10,701 nucleotides of DNA from Vulcanimicrobiota bacterium. GTDB taxonomy: Bacteria > Vulcanimicrobiota > Vulcanimicrobiia > Eremiobacterales > Eremiobacteraceae. The notes below the pieces were generated by a model, which saw only the letters and a program-made list of their open reading frames with translations, was not told the origin of the DNA and searched no databases. This document shows positions 1 to 6,431 of the stretch, piece by piece. Numbering within the stretch: position 1 is the stretch's first letter; each line of letters opens with the position of its first letter. Position numbers and translations under genes: made by a program. The stretch lies in assembly GCA_019232725.1 (NCBI GenBank), contig JAFANK010000114.1, positions 1-10,701 on the forward strand. Reading direction: 5' to 3'.

Positions 1-1092
1 TATGCGCTTTTGTGCCAGGCGGCATCCCAGATCGCGGCCGTTCCAAAGGACTGGCAGCCGCAGCTCGTCCACGCCAACGATTGGCACACCGCGCTCATCC
101 CAAACCTACTCGCTGCGCGTGACGTGAACATCCCGACGCTGCTGACGATTCACAACGCGTGGTATCAGGGGGAAGCAACCTACGCGCAGCTACGCGCCTT
201 TGGTTTGCCGGCCGAACGATTGCAGCGGATCGGCAGTGGGAAGCTCTCCTTCCTTTCCCTCGGCGTGCAAGCCGCCGCGACGCTCACGGCCGTGAGTCCG
301 ACCTATGCCGAGGAGATTCAAACCTCCGATTTCGGTTATGGGTTAGAGGATCTGTTCGCTGCCCGCTCGCGCGATCTCACTGGCATACTCAACGGCGTAG
401 ACTATGAGGTGTGGAATCCCGCGCTCGACAAGCACGTCGCGCAAACATATGACGAGCGACGGTTGGCCGGCAAGTCGGCCTGCAAGGCCGGCCTGCTGCA
501 AGAAATGGCGCTCGACCGGGACCAACATGCGCCACTTGTCGGCATCGTGAGCCGCCTGACTTGGCAGAAAGGGCTTGATCTTGTGATCGAGCGGGCAGCG
601 GATCTGTTAGACGCCGGTGCTCGCATGGTCGTGCTTGGCGAAGGCGACCAGAAACTAGAACGGGGCTTTCGCGATCTGGCATCGCGACATCCAAGCCGCG
701 TGGCGGCGCGCATCGGCTACGACGAAGCGTTGGCACATCGGATCATCGCTGGAGCCGACATCTTCGTCATGCCGTCACGTTTCGAACCGTGCGGCCTGAA
801 CCAGATGTATAGCTTGCGCTACGGCACGGTGCCGGTCGTCGCAGCCGTGGGCGGCTTGGCGGATTCGGTCGTCGACTTTGGGGAACAGGGCGTCGCCGCT
901 GGGCTGACGACCGGATTCCGGCACGAGGCCGATTCTGCGATCGCGTTTTCCGATGCCGCGCGCAAGGCGGTGGCCCTGTATCGGGACCGCCCACTTTGGC
1001 AAGCGCTGCAGCGCAACGGCATGCGCCAAGATTTCAGCTGGGACGTTTCCGCGCGCGCATATCTCACCCGCTACCGGTCGCTTGTCGCTTAG
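1..1092 (+). CDS. glgA: Glycogen synthase, GT5 family (5' end outside window)
   Basis: Transfers glucose from ADP-glucose to the non-reducing end of a growing alpha-1,4-glucan in the cytoplasm, the elongation step of glycogen synthesis. The frame is open from base 1, so the N-terminus, including the usual KTGGL substrate loop, lies upstream; 363 residues remain of a family length near 480. Visible landmarks are HANDWHTALIP near the start, SRLTWQKGLDL (the Arg and Lys that contact the ADP-glucose phosphates in this family), and PSRFEPCGLNQMYSLRYG with the conserved acidic residue of the EPCGL motif. FSWDVSARAYLTRY is a typical C-terminal end. The C-terminal glycine loop reads AAVGGLADSV where relatives such as E. 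coli GlgA have RRTGGLADTV. The stop TAG overlaps the stop of convergent thiC, with no terminator between them. Family assignment is firm; only ADP- versus UDP-glucose preference is inferred. Confidence 0.96.
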   Translation, partial: YALLCQAASQIAAVPKDWQPQLVHANDWHTALIPNLLAARDVNIPTLLTIHNAWYQGEATYAQLRAFGLPAERLQRIGSGKLSFLSLGVQAAATLTAVSPTYAEEIQTSDFGYGLEDLFAARSRDLTGILNGVDYEVWNPALDKHVAQTYDERRLAGKSACKAGLLQEMALDRDQHAPLVGIVSRLTWQKGLDLVIERAADLLDAGARMVVLGEGDQKLERGFRDLASRHPSRVAARIGYDEALAHRIIAGADIFVMPSRFEPCGLNQMYSLRYGTVPVVAAVGGLADSVVDFGEQGVAAGLTTGFRHEADSAIAFSDAARKAVALYRDRPLWQALQRNGMRQDFSWDVSARAYLTRYRSLVA

Positions 1093-2735
1093 GTCTCAGC
1101 GGCGGCGAGCTCGCGCACGTCTTGCGTGATGCGCATGGAACAGAACTGGGGTCCGCACATCGAGCAGAAATGTGCGGCTTTCGCACCGTGCGCCGGCAAC
1201 GTCTCATCGTGGAACTCGCGCGCAGTCTGCGGATCGACTGAGAGCGCGAACTGATCTTCCCAGCGGAACTCAAAGCGCGCTTTAGAGAGCGCATCATCCC
1301 ATGAGCGTGCACCCGGATGCCCTTTGGCAAGATCCGCCGCGTGGGCGGCTATCTTGTACGCGATGACGCCGTCTTTCACGTCTTTCTTGTTCGGCAAGCC
1401 GAGATGTTCTTTCGGAGTCACATAGCACAGCATCGCCGTGCCATACCAGCCGATCATGGCTGCGCCGATCGCGCTTGTGAGATGATCGTATGCCGGCGCG
1501 ACATCGGTGACGAGCGGCCCCAACGTGTAAAAAGGTGCTTCGTGGCAGATCGCGAGCTGACGTTCCATATTCTCTTTGATGAGGTGCATCGGCACGTGAC
1601 CGGGTCCTTCGATCATGACCTGGACGTCATGCGCCCAGGCGATGCGCGTGAGCTCGCCGAGCGTGTCGAGCTCAGCGAACTGGGCCGCATCGTTGGCGTC
1701 TGCGGTGCAGCCTGGACGCAAGCCGTCGCCGAGTGAGAACGAGACGTCGTAGGCTTTCATGATCTCGCAGATCTCTTCAAAATGCGTGTACAAGAAGTTC
1801 TCTTGATGATGCAAGAGACACCATTGGGCAAGGATGGAACCGCCGCGCGACACGATGCCGGTGACTCGGTTCGCGGTGAGCGGCACGTAGCGCTTGAGCA
1901 CGCCGGCATGGATCGTGAAATAGTCCACGCCTTGTTCGGCTTGCTCGATGAGCGTGTCACGGTAGACATCCCAGTCGAGCCTGCCCACGTCGCCTTTCAC
2001 CTTCTCGAGCGCCTGGTAGATGGGCACCGTGCCGATCGGCACGGGAGCGTTACGTAAGATCCACTCGCGGGTCTCGTGGATGTTCTTGCCGGTGGACAGA
2101 TCCATGACGGTATCCGCTCCCCAGCGGATAGCCCAGGTCATCTTCTCGACCTCTTCCTCGATCGAAGAACCGATCGCTGAGTTGCCGATGTTGGCATTGA
2201 TCTTGACGAGGAATTGGCGCCCGATGATCATCGGTTCGGACTCAGGATGGTTGACGTTGGCGGGGATGATGGCCCGCCCGCGCGCCACTTCCTCGCGCAC
2301 GAACTCCGGTGTCACGCCCTCACGGACCGCAATGAACTCCATCTCGGGCGTGACGATCCCGGCGCGTGCATAATGCAGCTGCGTGACCACGCGGCCAGGC
2401 ATCGCTCGGCGAGGCCGCGCGGGGCGCGGAAAGCGCACGTCTGCGAGCACCGGATCGTTCTCGCGTGTGCGCCGATATGCCGAGGTCGCCGAAAATAATT
2501 GCTCGCAATCGCCGCGTGCCGCTATCCACTCCTCGCGTAACGGTGGCAGGCCGCGGCGGATGTCGAGCTCGAGACCGGGATCGGTGTACGCGCCGCTCGT
2601 GTCGTAGAGGCGAAAATCGGTGCCGTCGGTGAGATGGATCTGGCGCATCGGCACGCGGACGCCGCATGCTCCGTCCACGTATATCTTGTGCGCCGTGGAT
2701 CCGTTGGATGTGTGCGTTGCTGCAGTGCTGGTCAT
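1089..2735 (-). CDS. thiC: Phosphomethylpyrimidine synthase ThiC
   Basis: Converts aminoimidazole ribotide to hydroxymethylpyrimidine phosphate, the pyrimidine half of thiamine, using a 4Fe-4S cluster and S-adenosylmethionine. The 548-residue product is close to family length. It carries the ThiC signature C-x2-C-x4-C near the C-terminus (Cys524, Cys527, Cys532, in CSMCGPQFC), which binds the cluster. Other recognisable family stretches are MEFIAVREG, IPANVNHPE, GNSAIGSSIEEE, SRGGSILAQWCL, SLGDGLRPG and EGPGHVPMH. The frame extends upstream to an ATG at 2756, but those seven codons lie inside the TPP riboswitch (the AUGCCGGCGAAGGGA box). I therefore start at the ATG at 2735 (MTSTAATHTS), which has GGGAG five bases upstream. 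Expression should fall when thiamine pyrophosphate is abundant. No other thi gene is visible, so this appears monocistronic in the window. The stop codon overlaps that of glgA. Confidence 0.97.
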   Translation of the reverse strand: MTSTAATHTSNGSTAHKIYVDGACGVRVPMRQIHLTDGTDFRLYDTSGAYTDPGLELDIRRGLPPLREEWIAARGDCEQLFSATSAYRRTRENDPVLADVRFPRPARPRRAMPGRVVTQLHYARAGIVTPEMEFIAVREGVTPEFVREEVARGRAIIPANVNHPESEPMIIGRQFLVKINANIGNSAIGSSIEEEVEKMTWAIRWGADTVMDLSTGKNIHETREWILRNAPVPIGTVPIYQALEKVKGDVGRLDWDVYRDTLIEQAEQGVDYFTIHAGVLKRYVPLTANRVTGIVSRGGSILAQWCLLHHQENFLYTHFEEICEIMKAYDVSFSLGDGLRPGCTADANDAAQFAELDTLGELTRIAWAHDVQVMIEGPGHVPMHLIKENMERQLAICHEAPFYTLGPLVTDVAPAYDHLTSAIGAAMIGWYGTAMLCYVTPKEHLGLPNKKDVKDGVIAYKIAAHAADLAKGHPGARSWDDALSKARFEFRWEDQFALSVDPQTAREFHDETLPAHGAKAAHFCSMCGPQFCSMRITQDVRELAAAET

Positions 2736-2741
2736 CGGTGC

Positions 2742-2825
2742 TCCCTTCGCCGGCATCGCTCCGGATCAGGTTCAGACGGTCGGCGAGACGCTTTCCCGCC
2801 CTCTCAGTCCGACTGGACTCCCGTG
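2742..2825 (-). promoter_or_regulatory. TPP riboswitch (THI element) controlling thiC
   Basis: Read on the minus strand this matches the TPP aptamer: CACGGGAGTCC at 2815-2825, CTGAGA at 2802-2807, ACCTGATCCGG at 2761-2771, then ATGCCGGCG at 2749-2757 followed by AAGGGA. The CCGG/CCGG pair (2761-2764 with 2750-2753) forms the pyrophosphate-arm helix, and GTCC/GGAC around the CTGAGA box forms the pyrimidine-arm helix. The 3' end of the aptamer, GGGAG, is itself the thiC ribosome binding site. The likely mechanism is therefore ligand-dependent masking of the Shine-Dalgarno rather than transcription termination, and no U-tract terminator follows. The class assignment is secure; the mechanism is inference. 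Confidence 0.96.
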
Positions 2826-2914
2826 CTGTGGGACTGTCTTGGTTCGCGGCTATTGGAGCAGCCGCCCTTTCGACGTGTCACACACCCCTCTGAACCACCC
2901 GAGCTCCCGCACAC

Positions 2915-2920
2915 GTTATA
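2915..2920 (-). promoter_or_regulatory. Candidate -10 element for thiC
   Basis: On the minus strand the sequence reads CTATAAC about 90 bases upstream of the TPP aptamer, a plausible sigma-70-type -10 box for the riboswitch leader. The same CTATAAC string occurs upstream of the Rieske gene. No good TTGACA-like -35 is visible at 16-18 bases. On the plus strand the overlapping bases 2917-2922 read TATAGT, so the site could also serve the divergent SGNH hydrolase gene. Weak, sequence-only call. Confidence 0.3.
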
Positions 2921-2948
2921 GTACCAAAGAAGGCGATTGCTCGAACGA

Positions 2949-3056
2949 AAGCGCTGCGGCGCTTGCCTGGTCTCAAGCCACAAGCCTTTTGCGCCGATTT
3001 AAGAGACTGAAAAGGAGCCTTCGCGCACTCGCCTGGAGCGCCGGTACACACCGGCG
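2949..3056 (+). other. Inverted-repeat-rich leader upstream of the SGNH hydrolase
   Basis: The 240-base stretch between the thiC riboswitch and the hydrolase start holds no convincing gene. Three inverted repeats can be seen: AAGCGC/GCGCTT (2949-2954 with 2959-2964, loop TGCG); GTCTC/GAGAC (2970-2974 with 3003-3007); and a perfect 7-bp stem CGCCGGT/ACCGGCG (3039-3045 with 3050-3056, loop ACAC). The last ends 12 bases before the GTG start and overlaps the only weak ribosome-binding candidate (GGCGG). It could be a structured 5' UTR, but I could not match it to a known riboswitch class, and hairpins are common in GC-rich DNA. Confidence 0.3.
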
Positions 3057-3068
3057 GAAAACAAACGC

Positions 3069-3938
3069 GTGTCTTCGATCGGATCTCTCTTCCTCAGGTG
3101 GATCGTCATCATGGCGGTCCTCATCGCCACGTCGCTTGCGGGCCCTGCCCCCGCCGTCGTCGCGAGCTCCACGACTGCTCTTGCTCCGGCCTCGCCGGCG
3201 CCTATCTCACGACCAGTGCGCATCATGGAGCTTGGCGACTCTATCACCGCGGGCATTATGGCTGGCGGTGGGCCTGATGCACACGCGGGGTATCGTGCCG
3301 AGCTCGTGCAGTTACTGACAAGCCATGGTTACCAGTTTGCGATGGTCGGGAGCCGCACGGATTACTCGGGGCAACTGGCCTACCCGCAGCACGAGGGGTG
3401 GCCGGGCTATGTGTTGCGTTCGTATCCGTCGCGCCCCGCAGGCCAGCTGTACGGGCCCATCATCCACGATGCTATGCTCGACTACCATCCCGACATCGTT
3501 TTGCTGATGGCGGGAACGAACGATCTTCTTCGTCATGAAGATGGTTACGCTGGCTATACGCTCGCGAATATCAAGCACAGCATGGATCTCGTCCTCGGAC
3601 AGATCTTCGCGCTCGATCCGCACGTCACGGTGATCGTCGCGGGCGTGGTCGACAGCCCGAAGATCGACGAGCGCTCGGTGTTCTCATTTGACAATGACTC
3701 AGCCGACGGCATCATCGCCCTGGTCAGCAAGTACCGCTCCTTCGGCCACTCGATCTTCCTCGCCCCAGGCATGGACCGGGCAGTGCCGCGAAGCTACGTG
3801 TACTTTCCAGACGGTATCCACCCGAGCGGCAGCGATGGTTACGATCGCATCGCCGCTGTCTGGTATCGTTCGCTGCAGCAGATCCTTCCGCAGGACGCGG
3901 GTCCGGTCGCAAGTTCTACCGAGCGGGCGAAGCCTTAA
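3069..3938 (+). CDS. Secreted SGNH/GDSL-type hydrolase (esterase-like)
   Basis: A 289-residue exported protein with the four SGNH hydrolase blocks. MELGDSITAG holds the nucleophile Ser58, and an oxyanion glycine in the VGSR region (near residue 94) is likely. AGTND (148-152) holds Asn151, and DGIHP holds Asp248 and His251 of the catalytic triad. Such enzymes hydrolyse or transfer acyl groups, often acetyl groups on polysaccharides. The N-terminus is a signal peptide: Arg10, a hydrophobic run from about 11 to 25, then a Pro/Ala/Ser-rich linker. I chose the GTG at 3069 because it supplies the charged n-region; an ATG at 3111 would leave almost none. It is followed after 81 bases by an acyltransferase-3 gene on the same strand, suggesting joint action on an envelope polymer. 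The true substrate cannot be told from sequence. Confidence 0.9.
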   Translation: MSSIGSLFLRWIVIMAVLIATSLAGPAPAVVASSTTALAPASPAPISRPVRIMELGDSITAGIMAGGGPDAHAGYRAELVQLLTSHGYQFAMVGSRTDYSGQLAYPQHEGWPGYVLRSYPSRPAGQLYGPIIHDAMLDYHPDIVLLMAGTNDLLRHEDGYAGYTLANIKHSMDLVLGQIFALDPHVTVIVAGVVDSPKIDERSVFSFDNDSADGIIALVSKYRSFGHSIFLAPGMDRAVPRSYVYFPDGIHPSGSDGYDRIAAVWYRSLQQILPQDAGPVASSTERAKP

Positions 3939-4019
3939 CAGGACGACAGGCTAACGCCCGTCCGAGAGACAGGCTGCTTGCCATGAGCGTCAAGCGTCTT
4001 GGGTACGTGCCTATGCATC

Positions 4020-5432
4020 ATGGCGCGCTCGCACGAAGAGCGACCCGGCATATCGCACGTGGCCGTATTGGATGGTTTGCGCGGCATAGCCATCGCTGGT
4101 GTCGTGTGGTACCACGCGTGGCTGGTCTCGAGGATATCGTCAACCCTGAGCATTGGCCACTACACGCTCGACTTGCAACCGCTGGCGCAGGCGGGATTCA
4201 TGGGCGTCGATCTTTTTTTCTTCGTGAGCGGCTTCTGCCTGTTCTATCCATACGCTCGCCACGTGTTCGAGGGCAAGCCGCTGCCGACGATCGCGGACTT
4301 CGCTGTGCGGCGTGCCGAAAAAATTCTGCCATCGTATGCGGTAGCGCTCGCGGTCTTCGCCATAGCGCACCGATCGTGGTTCGCGTCGACAGGCTCGTGG
4401 GTTGCGCATCTGGCCGCGCACGCCACCTTCCTGCATCCGCTCTGGTTTGACACGTTCGGCAGCATCAGCGGGCCCTTTTGGACGCTTGGCATCGAAGTGC
4501 AGTTCTATTTGCTCTTCCCGCTCGTGTGCTATCTGTTTCGGCGCCAACCGCTCCTCATGTTCGCAGGCTTGTGCGTGTTGGCCAACGGCTATCGGTTGCT
4601 CGTCGCGCATCTCGGCGTCGACACGATGCTCTACCCCATCAGCCAGCTTCCCGGCGTGATCGACGTCTTCGGCAGCGGCATGCTCGCCGCGTACGCGATC
4701 GCCTATGCGCGGCGGTTACCGCTGGGACGCCGTTCGCGCCTGGTGGCGACATCCGTGACGATCGCGGCGGTCATCGCCATGGTGCTGCTCGTGCGGCGTC
4801 TTGCTGCCGTTGCCGCTGCGACCGGTGATCCTGGCCAATACCAGTGGGTGAATGCGCATCGGCCACTCTTCGCGGCGCTCTTTTTGATCTGCGGTGTCGG
4901 TTCGACGATCGCGCTTCCTGGATGGCAGCGTCTTGTGGCCCAACCGGCACTCGTCTATCTCGCGGCGATCTCGTACAATCTGTACCTGTGGCACTTGGAA
5001 GTCATCGTGTGGTACCAAACACACCTCTCGCCCTTCATCCGCGATGTGCTGCACCTGCCACTCGCCTCGGACTTGGTACTGCCCATGGTGCTCAGCCTTG
5101 TGGTGGCCGCACTTACCACGCGTGTCATCGAGCGGCCGTTCCTCAAAGGCGGCTGGCGGCTCATGGCTGTGCGCTTGCGTGCCGCGGTATCAGCGTTTGC
5201 GGCGCTGCCACCATGGAAAGGCAGGCTCTTGACCGCGAGCCCGACGCGCGACGCGGGCCTTCACGCCGAGACCGCGCTCGCGGCAGCGGTCCAACACGTA
5301 CGCAGACATGCCGAGCGCCACGGTGAGACCGGCGCGCCCGACACCGGCGACGTTGTACATCTTGGGAACGCGCTTGGACCACTCGGCGATCATCCCGCGA
5401 TCTTTGCTGACGGCGTCCACACTCACCCATGA
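4020..5432 (+). CDS. Acyltransferase-3 (OafA/YrhL-like) integral membrane protein
   Basis: Multi-pass inner-membrane O-acyltransferase that moves an acyl group, usually acetyl, onto an extracytoplasmic carbohydrate. Family landmarks in order are LDGLRGIAI with Arg21, and WYH with His32. Next come FFFVSGF (66-72), RRAEKILPSY (97-106), WTLGIEVQFYLLFP (154-167), ISYNLYLWHLE, and the closing ERPF (371-374). About ten hydrophobic segments lie between. The start is uncertain: ATG 4020 and TTG 3999 are both in frame and neither has a good ribosome binding site; ATG is preferred. The domain is complete at residue 374, yet the frame continues 96 residues. The last 81 codons run antisense over the 3' end of the convergent FAD oxidoreductase and look unlike membrane protein. 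It lies 81 bases after the SGNH hydrolase, the partner domain fused to this family in many relatives. Confidence 0.92.
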   Translation: MARSHEERPGISHVAVLDGLRGIAIAGVVWYHAWLVSRISSTLSIGHYTLDLQPLAQAGFMGVDLFFFVSGFCLFYPYARHVFEGKPLPTIADFAVRRAEKILPSYAVALAVFAIAHRSWFASTGSWVAHLAAHATFLHPLWFDTFGSISGPFWTLGIEVQFYLLFPLVCYLFRRQPLLMFAGLCVLANGYRLLVAHLGVDTMLYPISQLPGVIDVFGSGMLAAYAIAYARRLPLGRRSRLVATSVTIAAVIAMVLLVRRLAAVAAATGDPGQYQWVNAHRPLFAALFLICGVGSTIALPGWQRLVAQPALVYLAAISYNLYLWHLEVIVWYQTHLSPFIRDVLHLPLASDLVLPMVLSLVVAALTTRVIERPFLKGGWRLMAVRLRAAVSAFAALPPWKGRLLTASPTRDAGLHAETALAAAVQHVRRHAERHGETGAPDTGDVVHLGNALGPLGDHPAIFADGVHTHP

Positions 5433-6338
5433 ATCTGCGGCTGTGAAACCTGCGAGCTTGGGCACCATACGCGCAGCTTTGGATTGCAGCTCATCCATCG
5501 AGGCGGCAGCCCCGGCATCGGTCTTGCTGGTGACGCGCGTGGCCGTGTACGCGCACAAGCGGCCGTAGATCGTGGGAAAGACGGTCGCACCCGTGTGGTC
5601 GGCCGCGACGGCTTCGATGATGTGGTCGGTCAAAATCGCCGCCTCGTCCGGATAGACGACGAAGTCGCCGCGCTCAGCGTCGATCGAGATTGCGCCGTCT
5701 CCAGCGATCTCGTCCGCCCACAGGCCCGCGCAGTTGATAACAAAGCGCGCTTCGACATCACCGGTCGAGCAACGGACGAGGGCGCCACCTTCGAATGGTT
5801 CGACTGCAGACACTGCCGACCCGTAGCGCAGCTCCGCGCCCGTCGATAGTAGGCGGCTGACCATCTCGTAGGGATCGGTGACCGCCTCGGACGGAACCAG
5901 CAGGCCACCGACCGCTTTGGCTTGCGGCTCTAGGTTGCGGATCTGACTGCGATCGTACGCGCGCGTCTTCACGCCGTGGTCCGTCGCGCGTTGCGTGACC
6001 TCGGCGAGCCGGCCCAGCTGCGAGCTATCGTGCGCGATCAACACCTCGCCGCAAACCTTGACCGGGATGCTCAGCTCTTCAAAGATCGACGGCCAGCGGC
6101 TTGCACCGGCGAGGATCATCGAGGTCTCAAGCGTCAATGGCGGCGCGTCAAAACCGCTGTGCAAGATGCCGGCATTCGCCCCGCTCATACCGGCGGCGGG
6201 GCCGTGCGCACGCTCGAGCACGAGCGCTTCAACGCCATAGCAGGCGCATTCGTACGCGATCGCAGCGCCGGTGACGCCCGCGCCGATGATGACCAATTCG
6301 GCCCGGGTCAGACTCGAGGCCGCGGTATCAGCGTTCAT
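5190..6338 (-). CDS. FAD-dependent oxidoreductase, DAO/GlpA-like family
   Basis: A 382-residue flavoprotein of the D-amino-acid oxidase/glycerol-3-phosphate dehydrogenase superfamily. A Rossmann motif, VIIGAGVTGAAIAYE (Gly19, Gly21, Gly24), opens the protein, with Glu42 in LVLERA at the end of the second strand, where it would hold the FAD ribose. NAGILHSGF (about 54-62) resembles the substrate/FAD loop of GlpA and LhgO. VINCAGLWADEI is the second FAD-binding stretch, and YNVAGVGRAGLTVALGMSAYV is the C-terminal FAD-binding segment. The last 25 or so residues are basic and not part of the fold. Substrate is unknown; glycerol-3-phosphate or a 2-hydroxy acid is plausible. Relatives are often paired with a second flavoprotein, absent here. 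The ATG at 6338 has only a weak GGAAAAA upstream. Its 3' 243 bases are overlapped by the convergent acyltransferase frame. Confidence 0.9.
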   Translation of the reverse strand: MNADTAASSLTRAELVIIGAGVTGAAIAYECACYGVEALVLERAHGPAAGMSGANAGILHSGFDAPPLTLETSMILAGASRWPSIFEELSIPVKVCGEVLIAHDSSQLGRLAEVTQRATDHGVKTRAYDRSQIRNLEPQAKAVGGLLVPSEAVTDPYEMVSRLLSTGAELRYGSAVSAVEPFEGGALVRCSTGDVEARFVINCAGLWADEIAGDGAISIDAERGDFVVYPDEAAILTDHIIEAVAADHTGATVFPTIYGRLCAYTATRVTSKTDAGAAASMDELQSKAARMVPKLAGFTAADSWVSVDAVSKDRGMIAEWSKRVPKMYNVAGVGRAGLTVALGMSAYVLDRCRERGLGVKARVARRARGQEPAFPWWQRRKR

Positions 6339-6367
6339 GCCGGCTCAATTTTTCCACGAATAGGAGT

Positions 6368-6392
6368 AGCGGCGCCTTCTATTGGCGCCGCT
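6368..6392 (-). terminator. Perfect 9-bp hairpin after the cytochrome bc operon
   Basis: AGCGGCGCC (6368-6376) and GGCGCCGCT (6384-6392) pair perfectly around a seven-base loop. The hairpin lies about 40 bases past the stop of the cytochrome b-c fusion and 30 bases before the oxidoreductase start on the same strand. No U-run follows it, so it is not a textbook intrinsic terminator. It may partly end the operon transcript, protect its 3' end, or affect translation of the oxidoreductase. Confidence 0.45.
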
Positions 6393-6431
6393 CGGCACAA
6401 GATGTGTCGCTTGAGCTACTTTGAGGTCGCG

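Noticed and set aside
2949..3056. A known riboswitch (c-di-GMP, c-di-AMP, glycine, SAM, preQ1, cobalamin) before the SGNH gene
   Set aside because: I compared by eye with the core motifs of these classes and none matched; only unassigned inverted repeats remain.
2620..3318. 232-codon open frame on the plus strand across the thiC leader
   Set aside because: It crosses the TPP riboswitch, the intergenic region and the hydrolase signal peptide in another frame, and has Ser/Arg-rich low-information sequence.
4140..4610. 156-codon open frame on the minus strand inside the acyltransferase
   Set aside because: Highly charged shadow frame opposite conserved AT3 motifs.
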